A DNA stretch of 64,000 nt from Kuafuiihalomonas sp050331295. GTDB taxonomy: Bacteria > Myxococcota > Kuafuiibacteriia > Kuafuiibacteriales > Kuafuiibacteriaceae. The DNA lies in assembly GCA_050331295.1 (NCBI GenBank), contig JBHJGZ010000008.1, positions 211,887 to 275,886 on the forward strand, read 5' to 3'. Position 1 is the first letter of the stretch, and the number at the start of each line of letters is the position of its first letter. Made by a program: the position numbers and the translations under genes. This document shows, in pieces, positions 17,997 to 26,560 of the stretch. The notes under the pieces were generated by a model, which was not told the origin of the DNA, did no database searches, and was given only the letters and a program-made list of their open reading frames with translations.

Positions 17997-20900
17997 GTGC
18001 GAGCCATCGAATTTCTACTGGTCGCGACGTTGGCGGCTCCCAGCGTCGGTCAAGCCCAAACCCTTCTCACGTTGCCGGCGTCCAACAATGCGACGGTTCA
18101 GCCAGGAGGGCCGCGAGCGGGTGACTCCGGTAAGGCGTTTTTCAACATTCAAGGAGATGCCAACGGAGGCTTCGCCAGCTTCGGGGTTGTGGACTTCATT
18201 CCGTCCCCCATCAACTGCTTCGAAATCGTGAGCGTTGGGCTGGAGCTGACCCAAGACAACGCCTCTTTCACCGGCAACGGACCGTACAGCGTATACCTCA
18301 CTGACGCGGTGGAGGTTTCGATCGAGCCTGACAGCAACATCGCCTTCCAGGGCGGGAACGGTAAGGAGACTGTCGATCCGGCTTTCACCGAGCTGACCTT
18401 CCTCGGAAGCTTCGACTTCGTCGAAACGAACAGCGGCGACACAGACCTCGTGCAGTTCGGACCCGACATCGATCTCGCCCTCCAGATCGCGCTCGTCGAG
18501 TCCCTGCAGAACGGCACTCCGCTCCGACTGGTGCTCACGCCCGATGATCCGGACGTGTCCGCCACGTACGCCGGTTTCACCAACTCCAACAATCCTGGGC
18601 CCACGCTGGTGGTCGACGCCGAGTGCAACGTTTCCGTCGCGGGTTCTGCCTCCGTGAACGAGCTCCACTACGACAACACCGGCACGGACGTTGGCGAATT
18701 CGTGGAGATCGCCGGTCCCGCGGGCACCAGTCTGACCGGCTGGCAGCTGGTCTTGTACAACGGCTCCAACGGCAATCCTTACGACACCACCGCATTCACG
18801 GCGGCCGACGTTCTCGTCCCATCCACCGACGCTGGGGCCACCGGATTCGCCACCATTGAAGCCACCGGATTCGCCGACGCTGAGGCCACCGGATTCGTCG
18901 TCGTCAACTTCCCGACCAACGGTATCCAAAACGGGGCGCCTGACGGTTTGGCCCTGATCGACCCCGAGGGAAAGGTGGTGGAGTTTCTGAGCTACGAAGG
19001 CACCTTCACCGCCGAGAGCGGCCCGGCCCAGGGCGTCGTCAGCACCGACATCGGTGTTTCCGAGGGGTCGAGCACACCGGTGGGCACCTCGCTTCAGCGT
19101 ATTGACGGCACCTTTGCGCCGTCGGCGCCCGAGACACCCGGTGCTCCCAATGGGACGGACCTCGCGGCCCGCACCATCATGCAGATTCAGGGGGCCGGCC
19201 AGGAGTCCCCTGAAGCGGGCAACGTGGTGGAGACCTCCGGCGTCGTGACCGCGGTGGGCATCTTCGATGCCGTGGGGGCTTCCGATGAGGAGGGCTTCTA
19301 TCTGCAGGATCCCACAGGTGACGACGACATCGCGACTTCGGACGCGGTCTTTGTCGTGTCGGAGGCAGAAGTCGCGGTCGGCGATTCGGTGGTCGTGCAA
19401 GGCCTGGTGGAAGAGTCGGGCTTCTCGCGGGAGCTGACCTACACGCGGATCCAGGCGAGCTCCGTGAGCACCGAGTCTTCCGGAAATGCGCTCCCCGAAC
19501 CGGTTCTCCTCGGTGAGGGCGGTCGTATCCCGCCCACCGAGAACATCGACGATGATGCCCTCTCGAGTTTCGACCCGACGACGGATGGCCTCGACTTCTT
19601 CGAGTCGATCGAAGCGATGCGCGTGACGGTGCAGGCACCTCTCGCCGTGAGCGCCACGAACCGGTTCGGCGAGATCTTCGTGGTGGTGGACGCCGGCGTG
19701 GGGGCCACCGGGATCAGCGACCGCGAAACCCTGAACATTTCTCCCGACGACTTCAATCCGGAGAAGATCCAGATCGATCCCGGCCGGGAGTTCTTCGACC
19801 CGGACACCTTCTCGCTCCCAGATGTGACCACCGGGGCGCTACTCGCCGACATCACCGGGGTCGTGGGCTACGACTTCGGAAACTTCCAGGTTCAGCCGGA
19901 CAGCAACATCACGGTCGTGACGCCGTCCAGCATCGCCCCGGAGACCACCGCGCTGAGCAAGAGCGAGAGCGCACTCCTGGTGGCCTCCTACAACGTTCTG
20001 AACCTCGACCCGAACGACGACGATGATGAGGATGACGATCAAGACGTGGCGGACGGTCGATTCGACGCCATCGCGGACCACATCGTGAACAACCTCAATG
20101 CGCCCGATGTCGTTGCGCTGCAGGAGGTTCAGGACAACTCGGGAAGCGAGGACAATGGTGTGGTCGCAGCGGATGTCACGCTTAAGACCTTGGTCGACGC
20201 CGTCGCTGCGGCGGGCGGACCATCCTATGCGTTCATCGATAACACCTTCATCATGAACAACGCTTCTGGCGGCCAGCCGGGCGGCAACATCCGAACGGCG
20301 TTCCTCTACAATCCGGAGCGGGTGGACCTGCTGCCCGAGTCCGTCCGGACGGCCGACGACTTGGCGGCGTTCGCGGGTTCCCGACTCCCGCTCATCGCCA
20401 CCTTCGTGTTCGAAGGTGAGCCGATCATCGTGGTGAACAACCATTTCTCCTCAAAAGGAGGAAGCGCACCGATCTTCGGAACGGAACAGCCCTTCGAGGC
20501 TCGGCAGGAGGAGGTCGCCGTCAACGGCTCGCTGGATGAGCGGCTGCGGCAGTCGGCAGAGGTCCGAAATTTCGTGGATGGTGTGTTGGCTGCGGATCCG
20601 GAAGCCAAGCTCATCGTTCTCGGAGATCTCAACGAGTTCGAGTTCGTGTCGCCGGTTTCCGAGAATTTGGGACAGGTCTTGGAGAACCTCACGTTCCGTG
20701 TTCCGGAAGACGAACGATACACGTTCAATTTTCAGGGCAACTCGCAGTCCCTCGACCACATCTTGGTCAGCGATGCGCTAAGTGGAATCTCGGAGTTCGA
20801 TATCGTCCGCGTGAACTCGGAGTTCCCGGCCACGGACTCTCGTGCCAGTGACCATGACCCCCTCCTCGCGCGGCTCGAGTTTACGCCCAGTTGTGACGGC

Positions 20901-21242
20901 GTGCCGGCCACGGTGTTCGTGGATGGAGACGGGGTGATCGTCGGCGGTCCGCTCAATGGTCGTCCGTACGAGGGGGTCCTGATCGGAGGCTTGGGAGCTG
21001 ACGTGATCCGCGGAACCGACGGAGACGACAACATCGTCGGCCTGCTGGGCGCGGACGTGATCTGCGGTGAAGATGGTGATGACCTGCTCTTCGGCGGGCA
21101 GGGGTCGGATCGACTGCTCGGCGGAGCCGGCGATGACCGCCTTAAGGGCGGCATCGGATCCGATGAACTGGACGGGGGTGAAGGACGAGACCGCTGTTTC
21201 GGTGGTTTCGGCGCGGATACCTTCATCTCCTGCGAGGACTGA
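17997..21242 (+). CDS. Secreted ExeM/NucH-like nuclease: lamin-tail domain, EEP nuclease domain and RTX repeats
   Basis: The protein has 1081 residues. It starts at GTG, with GGAGGT 6 bp upstream, and has a signal peptide (1 to about 21, ending GQAQ). A beta-rich N-terminal part is followed by a lamin-tail domain (about 215-330; VNELHYDNTGTDVGEFVEI). An OB-like region follows. The endonuclease/exonuclease/phosphatase domain (about 655-960) has SYNVLNLD, VVALQEVQDN (Glu metal ligand), VVNNHFSSKGG, VLGDLNEFE and SDHDPLLARL. The C-terminus carries nonapeptide Ca-binding repeats (about 990-1075; GGAGDDRLKGG). It probably degrades extracellular DNA. An Asp-rich insertion follows SYNVLNLD. Confidence 0.88.
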   Translation: MRAIEFLLVATLAAPSVGQAQTLLTLPASNNATVQPGGPRAGDSGKAFFNIQGDANGGFASFGVVDFIPSPINCFEIVSVGLELTQDNASFTGNGPYSVYLTDAVEVSIEPDSNIAFQGGNGKETVDPAFTELTFLGSFDFVETNSGDTDLVQFGPDIDLALQIALVESLQNGTPLRLVLTPDDPDVSATYAGFTNSNNPGPTLVVDAECNVSVAGSASVNELHYDNTGTDVGEFVEIAGPAGTSLTGWQLVLYNGSNGNPYDTTAFTAADVLVPSTDAGATGFATIEATGFADAEATGFVVVNFPTNGIQNGAPDGLALIDPEGKVVEFLSYEGTFTAESGPAQGVVSTDIGVSEGSSTPVGTSLQRIDGTFAPSAPETPGAPNGTDLAARTIMQIQGAGQESPEAGNVVETSGVVTAVGIFDAVGASDEEGFYLQDPTGDDDIATSDAVFVVSEAEVAVGDSVVVQGLVEESGFSRELTYTRIQASSVSTESSGNALPEPVLLGEGGRIPPTENIDDDALSSFDPTTDGLDFFESIEAMRVTVQAPLAVSATNRFGEIFVVVDAGVGATGISDRETLNISPDDFNPEKIQIDPGREFFDPDTFSLPDVTTGALLADITGVVGYDFGNFQVQPDSNITVVTPSSIAPETTALSKSESALLVASYNVLNLDPNDDDDEDDDQDVADGRFDAIADHIVNNLNAPDVVALQEVQDNSGSEDNGVVAADVTLKTLVDAVAAAGGPSYAFIDNTFIMNNASGGQPGGNIRTAFLYNPERVDLLPESVRTADDLAAFAGSRLPLIATFVFEGEPIIVVNNHFSSKGGSAPIFGTEQPFEARQEEVAVNGSLDERLRQSAEVRNFVDGVLAADPEAKLIVLGDLNEFEFVSPVSENLGQVLENLTFRVPEDERYTFNFQGNSQSLDHILVSDALSGISEFDIVRVNSEFPATDSRASDHDPLLARLEFTPSCDGVPATVFVDGDGVIVGGPLNGRPYEGVLIGGLGADVIRGTDGDDNIVGLLGADVICGEDGDDLLFGGQGSDRLLGGAGDDRLKGGIGSDELDGGEGRDRCFGGFGADTFISCED
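18837..18908 (+). repeat. Three 24-bp in-frame repeats inside the lamin-tail domain
   Basis: Units begin at 18837, 18861 and 18885, each starting GCCACCGGATTCG. They encode the 8-residue units ATGFATIE, ATGFADAE and ATGFVVVN. The repeat lengthens a surface loop of the lamin-tail domain and looks like a recent slippage or duplication event. Confidence 0.8.
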
Positions 21243-21343
21243 TCTTCCCGTCGACGTTTCGAGACACCGGCGGCCCGGCGGAGGCAGCGCGAAGCGCGTC
21301 TCGGCCGGGTCGAGTCCCCAACGCCCCGAACCCATTCAAACGC

Positions 21344-22114
21344 CTACTCTAGGAGCACCGTCAAGATCATCATGCCCACGAAGCCGATGACGAGGGCGTG
21401 GGTAGCGCTGTTCTCGCGTCCTCGAGCGTGGGTTTCTGGAATGACCTCCCCGCTGATGATGAACAACATGGCGCCGGCCGCGAAGGCGTAGCAAAAGGGA
21501 ACCATCACCTCGCCCAGACCGACCGCGGCCGACCCGACGATGCCGCCCAGAACCTCGGCCATCCCGGTCAAGGCTCCGATCCCGACCGCGGTGCCGCGAC
21601 GGGCTCCGTCGGTCAGTAGAGCTGCAGCCACTGCGAACCCTTCTGGCAGGTTCTGGGCCGTTATCCCCAGCAGGACCGGTAGACCTTGGGTGAAGTCCAC
21701 TCCACTGGCCACGCCCACCGAGAGACCCTCTGGGACATTGTGGATGGCGATGGCCAAAATGAAGAGCGTGTTTCGACCGTACTTGGATTCGGGACCCTCG
21801 CGACCCTTGGCTTCGTGGTGATGAGGAATCCATTGATTCACCGCGCTCACGGTCACCGCTCCAATTGCCACCCAGAAGGCGGTGTTCAGGACGCCCTGCA
21901 AGTTGCCTTGTCTTTCACGAAGAATGTCGAGGGCCGGGAGGAGCAAAGAGAAGAACGTGGCCCCCAGCATGACGCCCGCGGCGCTGGCCAGCATCAGGAT
22001 CTGCTGCTGGACCGACCAGCGCCGGCGAACGAACAGGAAGACGGCCCCGATGGCGGTTCCGCCGGCCGCAACGAGGCTGGCCAAGATGCCGCCCATGAAT
22101 CCGCTGATGTCCAC
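21344..22114 (-). CDS. ZIP-family divalent metal transporter, GufA-like
   Basis: The protein has 256 residues and about 8 hydrophobic segments. The metal-binding helix motifs are AIHNVPEGLSVGV and AQNLPEGFAVA. The His-to-Gln change in the second motif is the pattern I associate with the GufA subgroup. A His-rich cytosolic loop (PHHHEAKG) follows the third segment. It imports zinc or other divalent metals into the cytosol. The gene ends about 100 bp from the convergent nuclease gene; that gap contains several short GC-rich inverted repeats but no clear terminator. Confidence 0.87.
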   Translation of the reverse strand: MDISGFMGGILASLVAAGGTAIGAVFLFVRRRWSVQQQILMLASAAGVMLGATFFSLLLPALDILRERQGNLQGVLNTAFWVAIGAVTVSAVNQWIPHHHEAKGREGPESKYGRNTLFILAIAIHNVPEGLSVGVASGVDFTQGLPVLLGITAQNLPEGFAVAAALLTDGARRGTAVGIGALTGMAEVLGGIVGSAAVGLGEVMVPFCYAFAAGAMLFIISGEVIPETHARGRENSATHALVIGFVGMMILTVLLE

Positions 22115-22146
22115 GGCGTCAGCATGGGCGGCACGACGAAGCAGGT

Positions 22147-22386
22147 CTATGAGGAGCGCTTCAACCAGTCATTGAGCTTCCCGGCGACGGTTTCCGAAAC
22201 GTTGTTCCATCCGTCTTTGAGGTGCTGCTGAAGCTCTTCCAGCTTGCCCGAGATCTCCTCACGTCTCTGGCGGGTCGTCTCTTCGTTGTGTGCTTTCAGG
22301 CTGTTCCATTCCGCCTCGAGGCGATTTTTCCGCTCCTCGATACGGTGGCGGAGCTCGTCTTGCTGGGACGTATTCTTGTTTTCCAC
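22147..22386 (-). CDS. Small coiled-coil protein of unknown function
   Basis: This 79-residue, highly charged protein starts at GTG. Residues about 8-55 are a continuous heptad-like helix (RIEERKNRLEAEWNSLKAH, then EEISGKLEELQQHLKDGW). It has no signal peptide or membrane segment. Composition and third-base GC are like real genes in the window. It might be a stress-related helical protein, but nothing in it identifies a function. It lies 32 bp upstream of the ZIP gene on the same strand. Confidence 0.6.
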   Translation of the reverse strand: MENKNTSQQDELRHRIEERKNRLEAEWNSLKAHNEETTRQRREEISGKLEELQQHLKDGWNNVSETVAGKLNDWLKRSS

Positions 22387-22579
22387 GACGCGTCTCGCTG
22401 CAGACCTCGTGCCACTCCATGGACCGTGTGATGGGTCGGGAGCCCAGCATACGGCGTTCTCCGCCGAGCATCGGGTTTTCTTGGCGGGGCGAAAGATCTC
22501 CTCCGGGCGTCTGGGCCCAGTTCGAACCGCCGAGGTCCGGTCGGACGTCGTGGGTATTCAACTTGCAGCTTTCAACGGC

Positions 22580-22879
22580 ATGCGAAACTTCAAGGCTTGG
22601 GCGAGCGAGACCGCGTGGACGGCTTGGGAGGTGCTGCGCAACGCCATCGGCATCAAGGCGAACTCCGAACCGGGCCGAGACGGTCGCGAAGGAGCACAGC
22701 ACGGCGACCTTCGCAAGCAGCCGCAGGAACCACACGAGGCGTCGGTTCGAGCCGGACCCGAGCCTAGGTCGGCTGGTTCCGCCGACGGCCGAAAATCCGA
22801 TTCGTGTCCGCTGGACGACATGCTGGAACAGTCGTTTCCAGCAAGCGATCCTCCTTCTCATTCCGGAGGACGGTGCTGA
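22580..22879 (+). CDS. Small protein with C-terminal SFPASDPPS motif, unknown function
   Basis: This 99-residue candidate starts at the ATG at 22580. The C-terminal LDDMLEQSFPASDPPSH is a motif I recognise from many short uncharacterised proteobacterial proteins, usually as D-x(3-5)-SFPASDPPS. The central region is low-complexity and charged and may be disordered. The reading frame is open upstream to 22244, but that part is antisense to the coiled-coil gene and unlikely to be coding. No function can be assigned. Confidence 0.55.
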   Translation: MRNFKAWASETAWTAWEVLRNAIGIKANSEPGRDGREGAQHGDLRKQPQEPHEASVRAGPEPRSAGSADGRKSDSCPLDDMLEQSFPASDPPSHSGGRC

Positions 22880-22903
22880 CCAGAGGATTCTGCTGACGAC
22901 TCA

Positions 22904-23464
22904 TCAACTGTGGGTTGAACGCGAGCCGGGGGTGGTTGGCGTGCGGGAACGGCGCGCCTGCCACCAACTCCGAAGTCGTCGGAGCTGAAAATAGAGATAC
23001 AAGAGCAGGCCCATCAGGAGGGCAATGACCACGATATTGAATACCGGAACGTGGGTATAATTCTTGGGCTTCAGCTCGATCGACAACACGTTCGGGTACA
23101 TGTCCATAACGTTGACACGCCATCCGTACGAGGTGACCAAGACCACCGCCTCCCCCTGCTCTCCCTGAAAGTTGACCGCTCGTCCCATCAGGTCGCCGCT
23201 GTTGAATTTGAAGTAAAACGGGAATCCCCAGCGCGTGTCTTCGTTTCGATAGACGATCGTCTCACCGTCCTCCAGCGATTGAGTGACGATGTAGCGAACA
23301 TCCCGGGTTTGGGAGCCTGATGCGCCCTCGATGTCCATCCGCTTGACCTCGGTACCGGTGATGCGCACCTTCTCGGTGGCGGGGAGGACGTACGCGAGAA
23401 GCAGAATAATCAGAAGGGCCAGCAGGATTCCGATCCCGACCGACAGCCACCGAAAGACTCTCAC
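22904..23464 (-). CDS. DUF1523-family inner-membrane protein
   Basis: The protein has 186 residues. One membrane segment lies at about 7-28 and another near 142-162, with a beta-rich domain between them. That domain contains RITGTEVKRMD, RDVRYIVTQS and VYRNEDTRWGFPFYFKFNS, which I recognise as the DUF1523 pattern. The loop between the segments is probably periplasmic. The tail is basic and Ser/Thr-rich. The role is unknown. It is divergent from the DHH-like gene with 58 bp between the starts. Confidence 0.78.
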   Translation of the reverse strand: MRVFRWLSVGIGILLALLIILLLAYVLPATEKVRITGTEVKRMDIEGASGSQTRDVRYIVTQSLEDGETIVYRNEDTRWGFPFYFKFNSGDLMGRAVNFQGEQGEAVVLVTSYGWRVNVMDMYPNVLSIELKPKNYTHVPVFNIVVIALLMGLLLYLYFQLRRLRSWWQARRSRTPTTPGSRSTHS

Positions 23465-23522
23465 CCCTCCAGTTCAAGCGATTCGGTGGCGACCTGACAA
23501 GCGATGGTGCAGGCTGAAAGGG

Positions 23523-24476
23523 ATGACGAGGCTTCGCTTCGTGGCCAAACCCCAAGAGCTGCCCGGACCTCCCGAGCGCGGACGGTTGGCTTTGGTGGAC
23601 CTCGCATTTGCGAACGGCGCGGCGTACGCCCGCATCACCGAGCCCTTCATCCACGCCCTGGGACCGCGGTTGGCGATCTGGGTCGATCACCATGACCACG
23701 ACGCGTGGCGTGACTACGAGGGTGACCCTCGTTTCGTGTTGGTCCCGAAGACCAAGGCTCGAGCTTGCCCCGAGTTGGTGACACCCGAGGTGGTCGCTCG
23801 AGCTCAACCGGTGGAGCATCTTTGGGCCCACGCCGACTTCGATGGGCTCGTGGCAGCGGCGACGTTTCTGCGTGGAGGGCACCCTCCGTACCCGGAAGCG
23901 GAAGAGGATGCGCGATGGGCCGACGCTCCAGGTCACGGATTCACCGTGTCCCCGCGTGGTCGGAGACTTGCCCTGGCCCTGGATGAAGCCAGCGTCACGA
24001 TGAAGTCGGCGAAGGCCTTCGACTTGTTGTTCCAGGTAGTGCGGGCGCTGGTCGAAGATACTGAGCCCGTTCATCTGTCCACCCAACTGGATCGGCTCGT
24101 GGATGGATTGCTGCTCAGGCAGGCTCGGCTTCGTGAACAGTATCTGGACCATACCGTGCGGCCCCACCCGGAGGTTCTATTGCTCGAGCTGGGGAAGTCG
24201 ATGGAACGCGCAGACAAGAAGTTTCTCCTTCGGGAGATGGAGGAGCGCGCGGACGTCGCCATCGTCAGCGAGCGTGGACACATGACCGTCGCGACCTATC
24301 ACGACGAGGGTGAGCTCGGATTCGACCTTCGCCGGGTTCCGGGGCTTCAAGGGCAGCGGGGTTTCGCGTGGGGAAGGGTGCCGCTCGAAGAGATCCTGGA
24401 GGCGCTCCGGCCGACGCTGCGCCGACGCTCGCGCGGCGGACCGCTCGCGTTCACTTCTCCGGAGCCGGATCGATGA
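23523..24476 (+). CDS. Putative DHH-like phosphoesterase with permuted motif order
   Basis: The protein has 317 residues from the ATG at 23523. AIWVDHHDHD (about 50-60) matches the DHH motif, and LWAHADFDGLVAAATFL (about 101-117) matches the metal-binding HxDxDG motif I of DHH phosphoesterases. In DHH proteins motif I comes first; here it follows the DHH motif, so the fold may be circularly permuted. The remaining 180 residues are helical and charged. Family members cleave oligonucleotides, cyclic dinucleotides or pyrophosphate; the substrate here is unknown. Its 3' end overlaps the convergent desulfhydrase gene by 26 bp. Confidence 0.6.
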   Translation: MTRLRFVAKPQELPGPPERGRLALVDLAFANGAAYARITEPFIHALGPRLAIWVDHHDHDAWRDYEGDPRFVLVPKTKARACPELVTPEVVARAQPVEHLWAHADFDGLVAAATFLRGGHPPYPEAEEDARWADAPGHGFTVSPRGRRLALALDEASVTMKSAKAFDLLFQVVRALVEDTEPVHLSTQLDRLVDGLLLRQARLREQYLDHTVRPHPEVLLLELGKSMERADKKFLLREMEERADVAIVSERGHMTVATYHDEGELGFDLRRVPGLQGQRGFAWGRVPLEEILEALRPTLRRRSRGGPLAFTSPEPDR

Positions 24477-25449
24477 GCCCCGCGTATGCAAACAGTTCGA
24501 AGATCCCGCCGGTATGTATGAAGACCGTGGCGTCTTCGGAGGTGCAGAGTTCAGGCATCGAAAGCAATCCGAGAAGCGCTTTTCCGCTGTACACCGGGTC
24601 GAAGAGCAAACCGGTTTCGGCGCCTATTGCTCGTAGGCGCGCAACCGCTTCAGACGAGGTCTTTGCGTAACCGGGTCCCACAAACCCCTCTAGAATCCTC
24701 CAGCGACAGCGTTTGGCCGTGCCATGCGGGATAAAGGCGCGACCTTCGGCTTCTTCGAGAATGCGTCGAATGCGACGGTCGAAGGCGAGTCGGTCTTCGC
24801 ACACGCACACACCCACGATGTCGACGTCCACGCCACATGCGGCGCATCCGAGCGCCAAACCGGCTGTCGTCCCTCCGCTTCCCACCGCGTGTACTACTCG
24901 TGCGACGCGGATCCCAACGCTCTGAGCATCATGCAAGATTTCTTGCAAGGCTCTGGCGTAGCCTAGGCAACCAAGGGCATTCGACCCTCCCTCTGGGATG
25001 ACGTAGGGGTTTTGGAGGCCTTGGCCGACGGAAGCCATGATGGAATCGACTTCCTCCCACTCGGAAGGAGTAATGAACTGGGAGGTCGCCCCTACGAATC
25101 GGCTGAGCAGAAGGTTTCCGAACGCGGGTCGACGGTCCTCTCCCCGCAGGACCAGGTGAGCCTTGAGTCCCACGCGGGCCGCCGCGACCGCGGTGGCTCG
25201 AGCATGATTCGAATTGACGCCCCCGCATGTGATGACGTGTCCCGCGCCGGACGCTTTGGCTTCGGCCAACAGAAACTCCAACTTGCGGACCTTGTTGCCG
25301 GACAACGCCACGCCGGTCATGTCATCGCGCTTTACCCAAACGTTGCGACCCAGCGCCGGCACTGGCTCGAGCGGCGTAGGCGTTCTCGCCAAGTCGAGTC
25401 GCTCCGGCCAGAAGATTTCAAACACTGGCGCCGTCTCGCGAAGCTTCAT
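24451..25449 (-). CDS. D-cysteine desulfhydrase / ACC deaminase family PLP enzyme
   Basis: The protein has 332 residues. KRDDMTGVALSGNKVRKLEF contains the PLP lysine (Lys53), CGGVNSNHARAT is the substrate-binding motif and GSGGTTAGLALG binds the PLP phosphate. This is the D-cysteine desulfhydrase/1-aminocyclopropane-1-carboxylate deaminase branch of the beta family. It probably releases pyruvate, sulfide and ammonia from D-cysteine, but the sequence alone does not settle the substrate. Its start lies inside the end of the upstream cNMP/PATAN gene (32-bp overlap), so the four minus-strand genes from fbp down are probably one transcript. Confidence 0.87.
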   Translation of the reverse strand: MKLRETAPVFEIFWPERLDLARTPTPLEPVPALGRNVWVKRDDMTGVALSGNKVRKLEFLLAEAKASGAGHVITCGGVNSNHARATAVAAARVGLKAHLVLRGEDRRPAFGNLLLSRFVGATSQFITPSEWEEVDSIMASVGQGLQNPYVIPEGGSNALGCLGYARALQEILHDAQSVGIRVARVVHAVGSGGTTAGLALGCAACGVDVDIVGVCVCEDRLAFDRRIRRILEEAEGRAFIPHGTAKRCRWRILEGFVGPGYAKTSSEAVARLRAIGAETGLLFDPVYSGKALLGLLSMPELCTSEDATVFIHTGGIFELFAYAGLIDPAPEK

Positions 25450-26527
25450 CCATGCGGCGCATGCCTTCCAGCATCAAGCCCATCACCCCGGTTTTGATGT
25501 GGTCTTCATAGGGGACCTCTCGCGGGTCCAGCCAGAAGTCGCCGTTCTTCCATCTGAGCAGCTCGAAGAACGCCTCCTCGCCCTCTAACGCCCCAGTGCT
25601 CGCTTCGAAGATGCGTCCATCGGCGAAGCCGATTCGGCCCCGCTTTCCGTCGTAGGCCTCCAGCATGAGGGTTCCAGACCGGGAGGACTCCGACAGAACC
25701 TGGATCACCGTCGGGAGACTCATGACGGAGAGTTTGCCGGAGAACGACTTCGAGCCTTCTTTGACGAGCAAGAAGTTCGCGGCCAACAAGCGAGATGCCA
25801 TCAGCCGCGTGAAGCGACTGGCCATGAACGGATTCTCGCGAAGCATCTGTTCGAAGTCTTCCTTGCTGATCGAATAGACCAGTAGCCTCGACGCGGCGAC
25901 GACGCTCGCAGCCGCAGGGGCACTGGTCAGAAGAGACATCTCCCCGAAGCAGTCCTTTTCTTTGAGCATCCGAACGACCGATGACATTTCTTCGTCGGCG
26001 AACGCGACGACTTCGGCCGTTCCTTCAACCACTACGAAAAAGCCAGGTGCAAGATGACCCTTCTGGAGCACCGTCTCCCCCAGTTCGTAGGCTTCCACGC
26101 GGATACGGTGCGCGAGCTGCGCAAGAAAGGTTGCGGGTAACGCTCTGAAAATCGGAATGGTTCGCAGGTGCTTCACGGCACCGGGTATGTCTTCTCTCAG
26201 GTTCGAAACACGATGACTCGACGCCTGAGTTTCGGGGACGGCTTCCACATCGAAGATGACCGGGAGCCGTGAACGCGGGCAGCGAAACTCACCTCGGTCG
26301 ATGGGTGATGTCACCTCCTCGCAACGAGAAGCGTCGACATCTCGTAGAAATTTTGAAGCAGCCAGAACGCACACCGCAGCTGAGGAACCGACATCGACAC
26401 CAGGAAGCGCCAAGACCATGTGGTCTCCCGCCTGGTAGAGCGGACAGCCCGACTCCGCTCGGACCTTCAGCACGATCCGTCGGGTACTCACGGCGGTGAT
26501 CAAAGCACGAGCTTGAGCTGTCGTCAT
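25418..26527 (-). CDS. cNMP-binding and PATAN (DUF4388) domain protein
   Basis: The protein has 369 residues. The N-terminal domain (about 15-105) has CPLYQAGDHMVLALP, similar to the small TIGR04076 Cys-rich family. The middle domain (about 120-235) is a cyclic-nucleotide-binding barrel, with FFVVVEGTAEVV and DCFGEMSLLTSAPAAASVVA as the phosphate-binding cassette. In that cassette Ala replaces the usual Arg, so nucleotide binding is doubtful. The C-terminal domain (about 262-360) is a PATAN/DUF4388 module (FSGKLSVMSLPTVIQVLSES), common in Myxococcota signalling proteins. It probably senses a ligand and contacts a partner. It starts 33 bp after mutH. Confidence 0.83.
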   Translation of the reverse strand: MTTAQARALITAVSTRRIVLKVRAESGCPLYQAGDHMVLALPGVDVGSSAAVCVLAASKFLRDVDASRCEEVTSPIDRGEFRCPRSRLPVIFDVEAVPETQASSHRVSNLREDIPGAVKHLRTIPIFRALPATFLAQLAHRIRVEAYELGETVLQKGHLAPGFFVVVEGTAEVVAFADEEMSSVVRMLKEKDCFGEMSLLTSAPAAASVVAASRLLVYSISKEDFEQMLRENPFMASRFTRLMASRLLAANFLLVKEGSKSFSGKLSVMSLPTVIQVLSESSRSGTLMLEAYDGKRGRIGFADGRIFEASTGALEGEEAFFELLRWKNGDFWLDPREVPYEDHIKTGVMGLMLEGMRRMDEASRDGASV

Positions 26528-26560
26528 CCGCAGTTCCTCCGATGGGTCATCTGGTACCAG

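Noticed and set aside
18015..19400. 461-codon minus-strand frame opposite the secreted nuclease
   Set aside because: The plus strand encodes a signal peptide, lamin-tail domain and RTX repeats in one frame; the antisense frame is composition-driven.
21243..21343. Bidirectional terminator between the nuclease and ZIP genes
   Set aside because: Several GC-rich inverted pieces exist, but none forms a long uninterrupted stem followed by T residues on either strand.
22244..22579. Upstream extension of the SFPASDPPS protein
   Set aside because: This part is antisense to the coiled-coil gene and has no protein-like pattern; the motif-bearing end is better served by the ATG at 22580.
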